Shown: one piece after another, positions 41,792 to 51,530 of the stretch
Layout of the letters: each line of letters starts with the position of its first letter
Position numbering within the stretch: the stretch's first letter is position 1
Origin: Streptomyces sp. AV19
GTDB taxonomy: Bacteria; Actinomycetota; Actinomycetes; Streptomycetales; Streptomycetaceae
Length of the DNA: 64,000 nt
Assembly (NCBI RefSeq): GCF_015999245.1
Contig: NZ_JAEAMR010000006.1
Location: 204,758 to 268,757, forward strand
Reading direction: 5' to 3'
The notes under the pieces: model-generated
Told to the model about the DNA's origin: nothing
The model's database searches: none
The model's input: only the letters and a program-made list of their open reading frames with translations
Position numbers and translations under genes: made by a program

Positions 41792-43984
41792 ATGCAGGAG
41801 TTACGTGGATTCACCTCGCGTCGCCGGGCCGGCGCACTCCGTGGACCTGTGGTTCCGGCCGGGGGTCCGGCCCGCAGCGAAGCTGCTGTGGGGTCCGGCG
41901 TCCCCCGGGAAAACGCAGTACCGGTCCCCGACCTCGACGACGTCCGCTTCCAGGCGCTGGTGGACGCCGCCAAGCGCGCGCTGCCGTCCCGGTCGCCGGC
42001 CTGGACCGACCACAACGTCTCGGACCCGGGTGTCACGCTGCTGGAGGCATGCGCCGGCCGGGTGGACGCACTGGTCTACCGCGCCAACCGCATGACGCCG
42101 GTGCAACGTTCCCGGCTGCTGGCGCTGATGGGCATCACGCCGATGGCGGCGGTGCCGTTGCGTGCCGTCGTCCGCTTCACCCGGACCGACTCCGTACGAG
42201 AGGATCTGGTAGTTCCCGCCGGGACCCGGCTGACCGCTTCCCGGGAGCGGCCGTTCGTGCTCCGTACGACGGCTCCGGTGCGGGTGCCCGCGAACGGTTC
42301 GGCGGCGGTCGGAGCCGTGGAGCAACCGGAGGCGTTCACCGAGGAACTCGGGGTGTCCGACGGGACATCCGGGCAGCGGTTCAACCCGTCCCGCCGCCCC
42401 TGGAGCCCCGCCGCGCCCGCTCCGGTTCCTCCGCTGTCCCCGCTCACCGAGGTGAAGGTGAACGGCACGGTGTGGCAGCCCGTCGCGTCCTTCGCCGGAG
42501 CCGGGCCGGAGACCCCCTGCTACTGGTGGGACGACGCGGTGGGGGACGTGGTGTTCGGCCCCTTCGTTCCTCTCGCGGGCGGAGGACGGCAGTTGGGGAT
42601 GGTGCCGCTGCCGGGCGCGCCGGTCCGCGTCGCCTATACCGCCTGCCGGGGTGCCCGGGACGGTGTGTCACCGGGAACGGAACTTGTCGTGTCGCCCGGG
42701 ACGGAACTCCCCGTGGGCATCCTGCTCGCCGTGGTCGAGGAGGTGGTCGCGCCCGGCCGGGACGCGGAGGACTGGCGACGGGCACTGGAGCGGGCGGCAC
42801 TCGGACTGGCGCCGTCACGGCGGGCGGTGACCGCCGCCGACCACGAACGGATCCTCGCCGAGCAGGCGTTCACCGTCTCCCGCGCCCGGGTGCTGGACAG
42901 CGTACGGCCGGAGGACCCCCGGGTGCCGGCGCCGCTGTGCCCGCCGGCGCGTCCGGACGCCGTCGTGGCGTGCGCCGTCGCCGTGCGCGATCCCGACCGG
43001 GCCGTGCACTACTACCTGGACGCGAACGGCGACGTGGTTCACCGGAGTGTGCCGCTGAACCCGATCGCGGAACCCACCGCCCAGGACGATCCGCCGGAGT
43101 TCGCCAGGAAACGTCTCGACGCGGTGCTCGAACTGACGCAGGCCGGACCGAGGTTGTGGTTCTCCGGCGATCGCTGCGCCTGGACCGGGGGTGAACCGGA
43201 GAGCATCACCAAGGAGTTGCCCGGCCTGCCCGACCCGTTCGGCGCCGGAGTCGACGCCGTCGCGGCCATCGCCCACGACAGCGACGACTACGAGGTGTTC
43301 TTCTTCCGGGACGACGCCTTCTACCACCGGCGGTTCTCCTACCGGGACGGCCGCCTGCACCCGTCGGGCGGACGCGGCGTGCGGTCCCTGATCGCCGAGT
43401 CCTTCCCCCACCTGTCCCCGCACTGCGTACGGAACCCCGACGCGGTCGTGACCCTGCGCGGGGTCTTCCACTTCTTCAAGGGCCCCCGGACCGAGTCCAC
43501 CCTGTGGCTGCCCGAGGACGCTGCGCTGCGCGTGCTGCTCGTCCCCCATCTCCCCGCCGACCCCGGAATCCCGCCGGGCGACGCCGACTTGGAGGTGACC
43601 GACGCGATGCGCGAGGAGACCTTCGGCCTGCTGGACGGGGCCCGGCTGCTCGGTGACCGGCTCCAGGTCGCCCGCCCCGACTACCGGCTCTTCCGGGCCC
43701 GGGCCAGGGTCCGTGCCTGGACCTACACCCGGGACGGCGTCAAGCAGGCGAAGGCGGCCGCCGGACGAGCGCTGTCCCGGTACTTCCACCCCACGGCCGG
43801 CGGACCGGATGGACGCGGGTGGCCCTGGGGCCGCCGCGTCCACGCCAGCGACGTCCTCACGGCCCTGGAGGAGGTGCCGGAGATCCGCGCGGTCCTTGAT
43901 GCCGAGGTGAGCGGACCGGTCTCCGAGGTGCCCGACAACGGCCTTGTACTGCTGAGGGGTTGTGACATCGAGGTGACGGACTGA
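41792..43984 (+). CDS. Putative baseplate assembly protein (gpJ-like), with a hemopexin-like insertion
   Basis: A 730-residue baseplate J protein. ARCHITECTURE: PDLDDVRFQALVDAAKRALPSRSPAWTDHNVSDPG near the N-terminus, a LVVPAGTRLTA fold, RRAVTAADHERILAEQAF at the J domain and a C-terminal GGPDGRGWPWGR segment. Between them (about 490-560) sits YEVFFFRDDAFYHRRFSYRDG and a second VVTLRGVFHFFKG, resembling hemopexin-type propeller repeats. ATG 41792 is preferred because AGGAAGGG lies 11 bases upstream; GTG 41780 overlaps the previous stop. It forms the wedges of the baseplate. The insertion may present a surface-binding blade. Confidence 0.82.
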   Translation: MQELRGFTSRRRAGALRGPVVPAGGPARSEAAVGSGVPRENAVPVPDLDDVRFQALVDAAKRALPSRSPAWTDHNVSDPGVTLLEACAGRVDALVYRANRMTPVQRSRLLALMGITPMAAVPLRAVVRFTRTDSVREDLVVPAGTRLTASRERPFVLRTTAPVRVPANGSAAVGAVEQPEAFTEELGVSDGTSGQRFNPSRRPWSPAAPAPVPPLSPLTEVKVNGTVWQPVASFAGAGPETPCYWWDDAVGDVVFGPFVPLAGGGRQLGMVPLPGAPVRVAYTACRGARDGVSPGTELVVSPGTELPVGILLAVVEEVVAPGRDAEDWRRALERAALGLAPSRRAVTAADHERILAEQAFTVSRARVLDSVRPEDPRVPAPLCPPARPDAVVACAVAVRDPDRAVHYYLDANGDVVHRSVPLNPIAEPTAQDDPPEFARKRLDAVLELTQAGPRLWFSGDRCAWTGGEPESITKELPGLPDPFGAGVDAVAAIAHDSDDYEVFFFRDDAFYHRRFSYRDGRLHPSGGRGVRSLIAESFPHLSPHCVRNPDAVVTLRGVFHFFKGPRTESTLWLPEDAALRVLLVPHLPADPGIPPGDADLEVTDAMREETFGLLDGARLLGDRLQVARPDYRLFRARARVRAWTYTRDGVKQAKAAAGRALSRYFHPTAGGPDGRGWPWGRRVHASDVLTALEEVPEIRAVLDAEVSGPVSEVPDNGLVLLRGCDIEVTD

Positions 43985-44021
43985 ACTCCGGAAGCCCGAA
44001 CTCCAGGAAGAAAGGGGGCCC

Positions 44022-44552
44022 ATGTCCGACGACCGTCCGCACGACGTCCCGCACCCGCCGGCCCTGCCCGCCGTCTACGGCGAGGATCACGTGACCCACG
44101 CCTTCGCCGGCGGCATCGGCGCCGCCCTCGCACCCTCGGAGGAATGCCTGGACGGGCTGGCCGGGCTCCTCGACCCCTGGACCGCCCCCTCCCCCTTCCT
44201 GGACTGGCTGGCCCGCATCACCGGTGCCCGCGTCGAACCCGACTGGACCGAGCTCCAGCGGAGGACGGCCATCGCCCTCGCACCATGGCTCGCCGCACAC
44301 CGGGGCACCCGGCACGCCCTGCTGCGCGAGGCCGAGGAGATCTACGCGTGGCACCTCGACCTCGATGACCTCGGCGGCGTCTTCCACGGCGACCAACGCC
44401 CGCCCGCCGGACGGATGCTGACCGTGACGCTCACCCTGCGCGCCGACCAGGACCGCCTGACCGCGGAACGCCGGCTGACACGGCTGGTGGCCGCCCACTG
44501 CCCCGCGCACCTGCCCTTCAAGACCGTGGTCATCACCGGCGGTCACCACTGA
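44022..44552 (+). CDS. Phage tail protein I-like baseplate component
   Basis: A 176-residue protein. YGEDHVTHAFAGGIGAAL...LDGLAGLLDPWTAPSPFLDWLARITG is the gpI-family opening, and LLREAEEIYAWHLDLDDL follows. gpI proteins complete the baseplate ring and in phages anchor fibres. The ATG at 44022 has GAAAGAAAGGGGG upstream. It is followed by a 9-bp minisatellite and then the second J protein. Confidence 0.82.
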   Translation: MSDDRPHDVPHPPALPAVYGEDHVTHAFAGGIGAALAPSEECLDGLAGLLDPWTAPSPFLDWLARITGARVEPDWTELQRRTAIALAPWLAAHRGTRHALLREAEEIYAWHLDLDDLGGVFHGDQRPPAGRMLTVTLTLRADQDRLTAERRLTRLVAAHCPAHLPFKTVVITGGHH

Positions 44553-44559
44553 TCCGCAC

Positions 44560-44622
44560 GATCCATCCGACCCATCCGACCCATCCGACCCATCCGATCC
44601 ATCCGATCCGTCCGATCCGTCC
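44560..44622. repeat. Seven-copy 9-bp minisatellite between baseplate genes
   Basis: GAYCCRTCC repeats seven times without interruption (44560-44622), with a degenerate unit at 44551-44559. It starts just after the gpI stop and ends 18 bases before the next ATG. It lies outside any plus-strand gene, so copy changes would alter only the spacing between two core genes. Confidence 0.85.
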
Positions 44623-44639
44623 ACAGGGAGCCCTCCAGG

Positions 44640-47600
44640 ATGACGCTGCCGATCCCCGCGTACGACGGACGCGACCGCGCGGACATCGTCGGTGACGCGG
44701 TCCGCGCGGTGAACACCGCCTTGCCCGCCTGGACCGGACGGAACCCCGCCGACCCGGGCCGGGCGCTGATCGAGTCGTGCGCCGACATGGCCGAGGCGCT
44801 GCGGGACCGGGTCAACCGGGCCCCCGACCGGCACCGGCTGGAACTGCTGGCCCTGTTGGGGCCCCGGCCCTACCCGGCGGCGCCCGCCCGCACCGACGTG
44901 CTGTTCCAGCTCGCCGCGCCCGCGCCCGAACCCGTACGCATTCCCGTGGGGCTGGAGGTCTCCACCAGCCCTCCGGCGGGCGCGGGGGAACCGGTGCTCT
45001 TCAGCACCGTGGCCGAGGCCATCATCAATCCGTGCGTCCTGGTCGCCGCGGGCCGGTTCACGCAACGGGCGGCGGGAGGCGGCGCGTTGGAGGGCAGCCT
45101 CGACACGCTCGCGGAACGGACGGCGGACACCTTCGCCGGGCCGCCCTTCCATCTCAACCTCCCCTCCTACGAGTACGTTCCACCGGCCGGCGACCTGCCG
45201 TCCCCCGATCCCGAACCCGTCACCTACCTCCTGGCCGTCCTGTCGGTCGCGGTCCCCGGCACCCGCATCGCCCTCGACATCGCCCCGGGCCCGCCGCTCG
45301 TGGCGTCGGACGCCGGTGTCTGGGAGGCGTGGCAGGGCACGCACTGGGTCGAGTGTCACGCCGTCGGCCGGGAGGGCACCCAGGACGGCAGGGTACGGAT
45401 CACGCTCGACGTGCCGGTCACCCACGCCCCCGCCCGGCTGCTCCTCGACCCGCCCGACCCCGAAGGCACCACGCCCATAGGCCAGTTACGGGACGTCGGC
45501 CTGATCCGGCTCCGGCCGCCGGGGCAGGACGTCGTGGCGCTCGCCCTGGCCCCCGCCCTGTCGGTCACCGTGCCCGTCGTGCAGGCCCAGGTGATCCTGG
45601 ACGAGGAACTGGGCATCGCGGCCGGTGCCCCCGGCGAACGGCTGCGCTTCGCCCACCCGCCCATGCTGCGCGCCACCGACACCCTCGCGGTCGAGGCCAC
45701 GGAGGACGGCCGGACGTTCCGCTGGATGTACGTGCCCTCGCTCGCCGGATCGGGCCCCGACGACCGTCACTTCACCCTGGACGCCCGGACCGGAGAGGCC
45801 GTGTTCGCCCCGGTCGTCGGGGTGGGCCGGGGAGCGCTGCGGCACGGGGCGCCCCTGCCGACGGGGGCCACGGTCCGGGCGCCGCGGTATCTGACCGGAG
45901 GCGGGGCCCGGGGCAACGTCCCCGCCCGGACCATCACGGTGCTGCGCACCCCGTTGCCCTATGTGTCCGCCGTGACCAATCCCGGGCCCGCCACCGGCGG
46001 CACCGACGCCGAGACGCCCGCCGAGTGCGCCGAACGGCTGCCCCTCGGGTCCCCGGTGCCGGAGCGGGCCGTGACCCCGGCCGACTACGAGCAGTTGGCC
46101 CTGGCCGCCTCGGCCGGCATGGCCCGCATCCATCATGTGCGCACCGACACCGACACGGCGCTGGACCCGGCGCACAACTACATACTGGCCCAACCCGCCG
46201 CCATCCAGCTCCGCTTCGTGCTCGACGCGTCCGCCGACTCCCTCCCCAAGGACACGGAGCTCACCACCCGGGACGGCGACAAGGCGTTCACCACCCAGGC
46301 CGAGGCCGTACAGGGGCGACCCCGGCCCGCAGGCGCGGCACGGCTGTTCCCGGACCCGAGGGTCACCGGAGCCCGGGATGCGCTCGCCGCCGGCGACTAC
46401 CGGCGGGACGGGCGGGTCAGCGGTCCGTACCACGGCGGCGGTGTCGTCCTGGCCCTGGTCCGCATCCCCGCGGGCGTCGAGCTCGGACAACTCACCGTCC
46501 GAGTACGGCCGGACCGCGATATCGAGGCGGGTGACAGGATCGCGCTCTCGGCATTCCTCCCGCGCAAGGGCCTCCCCTGGTGGGACCCGGACGTCCCCGC
46601 CGCCTATGCCTGCGGGCCCGCCGGCGCCGACGGGACGCATCTCCTCCGGCTGGGCGGTTCTCCCCGCTGGCGGCCCGCGACCGACCGCCCCGCCGCGCAC
46701 GTGGACGAGGCCGTGGCCCGCCGCGGGGACGGCTACGTCGACGAGGACGGCGCCTGGCTGGCCCTCCAGATCCGCGACCCGAAGGGGCAGGACTCCACCA
46801 CGTACGCCATCACCTTCGACGACGGCATGACCGAACCCGTCACGGCCCTGCAGTACGCCGTTCACCCCGGCGCCTCGGCGGAGACCGGGGAGAAGGAGCC
46901 GGGACAGGTCCTCGCCCTCATGACCCCGCGGCTGTGCGAACTGCCCGCCACCGTCTCGGTCGGCGGCGAGGAGTGGACCGTCGAGGAGTCCTTCGAGAAG
47001 TCCGGCGAGAACGACAAGCACGTCGTGCTGAACGCCGCGACCGGGCACCTGCACTTCGGCCCGGCCGTCCCCGACGGGACCGGGCAGAAGAAACAGCACG
47101 GAAAGATCCCGGCGCGCAACTCATGTGTCTTCGTGGCCGGTTACCGGTCCACCCTGGGCGCCAAGGGCAACGGAATACCCGTGGGAACCGACTGGAACCC
47201 CCCTCCAGGATCGGTGTCGGTCCACAACACCACCATGTCCGCCAGGGGCGCCGACGGCTTCACCGACACCAGCGGTGGCACCTTCCAGGCCGGCGTCCGG
47301 CTGAAGGTCGTCCCCTTCGTCACCACCGACGACCGCGGCTGGTTCCCCTTCCCTATGCTCACACCCACCCAGGACGCCTACGACACGATGCAGCGCTCCC
47401 TGCGCCCCCTGCACCCCGCGGGCGTCCCGGTGTGGCTGGAGACCCCGCACTATCTGGGCATCCGGAGCGAGGCCCGGGTCGTACCCGAGGACTATCTGAC
47501 GGCCACGGAACGCGCGGCCCTGGCCGCGGCCGCCGAACGGGCGCTGTACCACTGGTTCAACCCGGTCGACGGCGGCCCCGACGGCAAGGGCTGGCCGCTG

Positions 47601-47798
47601 GGGCGGCCGGTGTACGCCGGTGAGGCGTACCGCGTTCTGGAGCGGGTGCAGGGGATCGCCCGGGTCGACTCCGTGGTGCTGCACGGCTCCGACATGCGGA
47701 CGAGGGAGCCCGTCGGTACCGCGCTGCGCATCGACTGCGGCGGCGAGCAGACCGTGTACTCGGTCGAGCACCGCGTCACCGTCGCCGAAACCCCTTGA
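44640..47798 (+). CDS. Large baseplate assembly protein (gpJ-like, second paralogue)
   Basis: A 1052-residue protein. It has a J-type core: PAWTGRNPADPGRALIESCADMAEAL, TGGGARGNVPARTITVL, DAETPAECAERLPLG, ERAVTPADYEQLALAAS. A 480-residue beta-rich insertion follows, then a C-terminal GGPDGKGWPLGR segment also found in the first paralogue at 41792. The two J proteins probably pair in the baseplate, as in other eCIS. The ATG at 44640 is within CCAGGATG; the ribosome site is weak (GGGAG further upstream). It is the largest structural gene apart from the propeller that follows. Confidence 0.84.
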   Translation: MTLPIPAYDGRDRADIVGDAVRAVNTALPAWTGRNPADPGRALIESCADMAEALRDRVNRAPDRHRLELLALLGPRPYPAAPARTDVLFQLAAPAPEPVRIPVGLEVSTSPPAGAGEPVLFSTVAEAIINPCVLVAAGRFTQRAAGGGALEGSLDTLAERTADTFAGPPFHLNLPSYEYVPPAGDLPSPDPEPVTYLLAVLSVAVPGTRIALDIAPGPPLVASDAGVWEAWQGTHWVECHAVGREGTQDGRVRITLDVPVTHAPARLLLDPPDPEGTTPIGQLRDVGLIRLRPPGQDVVALALAPALSVTVPVVQAQVILDEELGIAAGAPGERLRFAHPPMLRATDTLAVEATEDGRTFRWMYVPSLAGSGPDDRHFTLDARTGEAVFAPVVGVGRGALRHGAPLPTGATVRAPRYLTGGGARGNVPARTITVLRTPLPYVSAVTNPGPATGGTDAETPAECAERLPLGSPVPERAVTPADYEQLALAASAGMARIHHVRTDTDTALDPAHNYILAQPAAIQLRFVLDASADSLPKDTELTTRDGDKAFTTQAEAVQGRPRPAGAARLFPDPRVTGARDALAAGDYRRDGRVSGPYHGGGVVLALVRIPAGVELGQLTVRVRPDRDIEAGDRIALSAFLPRKGLPWWDPDVPAAYACGPAGADGTHLLRLGGSPRWRPATDRPAAHVDEAVARRGDGYVDEDGAWLALQIRDPKGQDSTTYAITFDDGMTEPVTALQYAVHPGASAETGEKEPGQVLALMTPRLCELPATVSVGGEEWTVEESFEKSGENDKHVVLNAATGHLHFGPAVPDGTGQKKQHGKIPARNSCVFVAGYRSTLGAKGNGIPVGTDWNPPPGSVSVHNTTMSARGADGFTDTSGGTFQAGVRLKVVPFVTTDDRGWFPFPMLTPTQDAYDTMQRSLRPLHPAGVPVWLETPHYLGIRSEARVVPEDYLTATERAALAAAAERALYHWFNPVDGGPDGKGWPLGRPVYAGEAYRVLERVQGIARVDSVVLHGSDMRTREPVGTALRIDCGGEQTVYSVEHRVTVAETP

Positions 47799-47813
47799 TT
47801 GGAGAGGCACTTC

Positions 47814-50800
47814 ATGGACGGGAAGACCGGAGCCGGCCATCGGGTCCTCGCCCTCGACTGGGCGCGGGACCGCCTGGTGACGGCAGCGCTCGGGGCGGAC
47901 GGCACGCCGGGTGCGCCGACCGATGTGCCCGTGGGCAAGGGGCCGCGCGCGCTGGCGCTCGGCGCGGACGGCGGCCGGGCGTATGTCGCCGGATACGACG
48001 ACGGCACCCTGTCCGTCCTGGCCCCGGACGGTGGCTCCACCACGGTGGAGTTGTCCGGCGCTCCCTGCGCCGTGGCCGCCGGGCTGCACGGTGGGCAGGT
48101 CTGTGTGGCGGCCTGGGCGGAGGACGTCGTGCACGTCCTGGACGAGGAGGGATGCGACGACCGCCGAGTACAGGTGGGCAACGGGCCGTTCGCGCTGGCG
48201 AGCGCCCCCGAAAGCCGATGGGTCTGCGCCGCGCACGACAAGGACGAGGCGGCGGCCCGCGTGCTGTACATCGTCGACGTCGGCACACCGGGTGCGCCGA
48301 AGGCGACCCGCGTCCCCATGCCGGGGCCCGTCCGGGCGATGGCCGTTTCCGAGGACGGGAATGTCGGTTACGCCGTGTGCGACGAGGCCGGCGTCGTGGT
48401 CGTGGATCTCTCCGGCGCCAGGGAGCCGACATCCCATCCCGTCGGCCCCGGCCCCTGGGCCGTCGCCGTCGGAGGCGGCCGGATCTGGGTCGCGGATCAG
48501 GGCACCGCAGAGCTGTGGGTGGCCGCGCTCAACGGCACGGGGGAGCTCGGGGACTTCACCGTGCTGCCGGTCGTGCGACGCCCCTCGGCCGTCCTCCTCT
48601 CCCCCGACGGCACCGAGGCCCATGTCCTCAGCCGGACCACGGGCGTGCTCAGCTCCGTCTCCCCGGCCGCGCCCGCCGCACGCCGTGATGTCCCCGTCGG
48701 CGTACTGCCCTCAGGTCTGACGACCGGCCCCGACGGGCGGTATCTGTACGTCACCGACCAGGCGACCGGCAAGCTCCACACCCTCCGCGTGGGACCGGCC
48801 GCCGGGAACCGCATCGCCGTCGATACCGTCGCCGAACCCTTCGGCACGGCCGTGACCCCGGACGGGCTGTGGGCCTGCACCGCCGACCAGTCGGCAAACC
48901 GAGTCGCCGTCGCCGATCTCGGCACGGCCACCCACAGGGGCATCATCACCCTGCCGGAGGGGACCAAGGCCTGGGGCATCGCCACGGGTCCGGGCCTCGC
49001 CTGCGTCACCAGCCCGGACACCGGCCGGCTCCTCGTTCTCCGCCCGCCGGACGGCGACTTCGGCACCCCGTCCACCGTGACGCCCAAGGCCATCGCCCTG
49101 GCCGAGGGCACACAGCCCCACGGCGTCGCCGTCACCCCGGACGGCCGGTACGCGGTCACCGCCGACTCCGGCACCGGGACCGCCTCCCTGATCGGCCTCC
49201 AGGACACCTGGCAGACCATCGGCGAGGACGCCACCCGGTGCAGCCGCCCTGTGGGCCTGGCCGTCGACGGTGACACCCTCTATGTCGCGGACTACGCGGA
49301 ACCGGGCCACCCGGAAAACGAGCGCGTCTCCATTCTGCAGCGAAGGAATTCGCACTGGACATTCGTCAGGCACATCGAAAAGGACACAGGCCACTTCACC
49401 GGTCCGCACGAGATGGCGCTCTCGGCGGGGAAGGACCATCTGTACGTCGCCAACTACGACAGCCGTGACGGCCAACCACAGGTATCCATCCTGCGTTGGG
49501 ACGGCAACGCCTGGGTGTTCAAAACGGGTATCGAACGGAGCGATCTCACCCAGCCGCACGGACTGGCCCTGTCCGGTGAGGAGCAGAAAACGGCGAAGCT
49601 GTTCGTATCGAGCGCGAACCAGGGCCGGATCGCCCAGTTCACCGTCGTCGACAACTCCGAAGTGACATTCGACTGCTGGCTCACCATCGAGCACGACAGC
49701 GGCGAGCATGTTCCCTCGTCCCTGGCTCTGTCCCCGGACGGCGCCTTTCTGTACGCGACCCGCTACCGGGCGGGATTCGTGTACGGAGCCCCTGTCCCTC
49801 GGAACAGAGGCAGCGAGACCGCCATGACCAAGGTGGACGGGCTTGAGATCCCAGGCGTACGCGGCGTGGCCTGCCACGGGACGGACACGCTGTACGTGGT
49901 CGGCCAAATAGGCCAGGACGCAGAGGACAAAGGGAACTTCACCTCCGTAACCCTCGACCCGTCCAGGCTCAAGGCGGCTTCGGTATCGGAGCCCGAGCCC
50001 CTCCCCGGCCGTCCCTGGACGATCGTGTCCGACCGCGGCAACGGCACCCTCTACATCACCGCCCCGGCCCGGAAGGAGATCATCGTGCGAGGCACCGGAG
50101 TCACCCCCGTCCCGGTCGGGGCACCCGGCGATTCCCGCCCTTGGGAAGTGACATGCACCCCTGACGGTCGCTACGCATACGTCACCGACTGCTCGCCGAA
50201 GGCCCCTTCCGTTCACTGGGCCTCCCTCGCCACCGCGCAGCGGACGGCCACTCTGAAAGTCGGTGCGGACCCTGTAGGGGTGGCCTGCGCCCCGGACGGA
50301 CTGCGCGCGTACGTGACGTGCGCCGGCGACAAGACCGTCTCCGTCCTCCGCCGGGGCCCCGGGCTGACGGACGACACCGTCCTCACGGCCGACACGACCA
50401 CCCCCCTGGCACTGGCAGTCCACCCCCATGACTCGTACGCCTACCGTGTGCACGAGGCCGCGCTGCACCCGGTCAAGCTCACCGGCACCGACGACGGGCG
50501 GCCACTCCCCGTACCGGGAGCTCTATGCGACGTGGCGATCCACCCCGACGGCGGATTCGCCTACCTTTCCGGCACCCTGAATCCGAGCGAGCCCGCACTG
50601 CATGTCGTGAGCCTGGAGAATCCCGCAACACCCGCCCTGGGCACGCCTCTTCCGCTTCCCGGGAAGCACATGCCCACCGCCGTCACCCTGCATCCGCAAG
50701 GCACCCACGGCTACGCGGCGGGCGTCGAGGAAGACGCGAGCGTGCTCTGGGCCCTCACGGTCGCCACGGCCGCCGCGCCCCTGGTGACCGACACCTTCCC

Positions 50801-51530
50801 CACGCCCCTCCCGGCGATCCGGAGCATGGCCATGGGCCCCGGCCACCTCTACGCGCTCACGGCCGAAGGCGCAGACGGAACCGCCCTGCACGTACTGGAG
50901 CTGTCCGTCTTCCCCTCGGACGCACCCCTCGAACGTCCCCGCGCCAAGCTGATCTTGCCCGGCAGGCCCCGGTCCGTCCGCGTCCACCCGCTCGGCGGGC
51001 ACGCCTATGTCAGCACGGACGATCAGGGCGTCCACCTCATCGACCTCACCGATCCCGCCCGGCCGCAGTGGGCGGGCACGGTGTCCGCGGGGGCCGGGGC
51101 CGTCGCCTTCCGGGCCGACGGACATGGCGCGTGGCTCGCTCGGCGGGAACGGATCGCCGGTCTCGGACTCGGTGCCCCCCAGGTACTCGGGGACGCCTGG
51201 CGACTGCCCGGGACCTTCACTCCCCGACGGCTCGTTGTCTCCCCCGACGGCAGGTCGGTGTACGTGACCGGTGAGAACAGCGGCGACCTGCTGGTGCTCG
51301 ACACCGCGAGCGGCGGCGTGCGCCACACCGTCCGGGCGGGCACGGCCCTCGCGGGTCTCGCTCTGCGGCCCGGGACCGCGGGCAGGCGCCTGTACGTCGT
51401 GGACGCGGGCGCCCCGGACCTGGTGGTCGCCGACATGGCCGAGCACGTTCCCGTCGGCCCCGCCCTCGATGCCGGCATGGACGTACGGGAGGTCGTGGTG
51501 GCGGCCCCCGCGGAGGAGACCGCATCGTGA
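47814..51530 (+). CDS. Giant beta-propeller protein of the eCIS operon
   Basis: A 1238-residue protein of YncE/PQQ-like propeller repeats: GPRALALGADGGRAYVAGYDDGTLSVL, TTGPDGRYLYVTDQATGKL, VTPDGRYAVTADSGTGTAS, HPLGGHAYVSTDDQGVHLI and many others, enough for several complete propellers. ATG 47814 follows GGAGAGG. The middle third (about 490-700) has a different composition and more A/T-ending codons, with longer strands (SILQRRNSHWTFVRHIEKD), and looks like a separately acquired module. The stop overlaps the next GTG. It is likely a tail fibre or receptor-binding component, which is inference from size and place. Confidence 0.75.
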   Translation: MDGKTGAGHRVLALDWARDRLVTAALGADGTPGAPTDVPVGKGPRALALGADGGRAYVAGYDDGTLSVLAPDGGSTTVELSGAPCAVAAGLHGGQVCVAAWAEDVVHVLDEEGCDDRRVQVGNGPFALASAPESRWVCAAHDKDEAAARVLYIVDVGTPGAPKATRVPMPGPVRAMAVSEDGNVGYAVCDEAGVVVVDLSGAREPTSHPVGPGPWAVAVGGGRIWVADQGTAELWVAALNGTGELGDFTVLPVVRRPSAVLLSPDGTEAHVLSRTTGVLSSVSPAAPAARRDVPVGVLPSGLTTGPDGRYLYVTDQATGKLHTLRVGPAAGNRIAVDTVAEPFGTAVTPDGLWACTADQSANRVAVADLGTATHRGIITLPEGTKAWGIATGPGLACVTSPDTGRLLVLRPPDGDFGTPSTVTPKAIALAEGTQPHGVAVTPDGRYAVTADSGTGTASLIGLQDTWQTIGEDATRCSRPVGLAVDGDTLYVADYAEPGHPENERVSILQRRNSHWTFVRHIEKDTGHFTGPHEMALSAGKDHLYVANYDSRDGQPQVSILRWDGNAWVFKTGIERSDLTQPHGLALSGEEQKTAKLFVSSANQGRIAQFTVVDNSEVTFDCWLTIEHDSGEHVPSSLALSPDGAFLYATRYRAGFVYGAPVPRNRGSETAMTKVDGLEIPGVRGVACHGTDTLYVVGQIGQDAEDKGNFTSVTLDPSRLKAASVSEPEPLPGRPWTIVSDRGNGTLYITAPARKEIIVRGTGVTPVPVGAPGDSRPWEVTCTPDGRYAYVTDCSPKAPSVHWASLATAQRTATLKVGADPVGVACAPDGLRAYVTCAGDKTVSVLRRGPGLTDDTVLTADTTTPLALAVHPHDSYAYRVHEAALHPVKLTGTDDGRPLPVPGALCDVAIHPDGGFAYLSGTLNPSEPALHVVSLENPATPALGTPLPLPGKHMPTAVTLHPQGTHGYAAGVEEDASVLWALTVATAAAPLVTDTFPTPLPAIRSMAMGPGHLYALTAEGADGTALHVLELSVFPSDAPLERPRAKLILPGRPRSVRVHPLGGHAYVSTDDQGVHLIDLTDPARPQWAGTVSAGAGAVAFRADGHGAWLARRERIAGLGLGAPQVLGDAWRLPGTFTPRRLVVSPDGRSVYVTGENSGDLLVLDTASGGVRHTVRAGTALAGLALRPGTAGRRLYVVDAGAPDLVVADMAEHVPVGPALDAGMDVREVVVAAPAEETAS

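Noticed and set aside
44551..44625. CRISPR array at the GAYCCRTCC repeats
   Set aside because: The units are contiguous 9-mers with no spacers, so it is a minisatellite.
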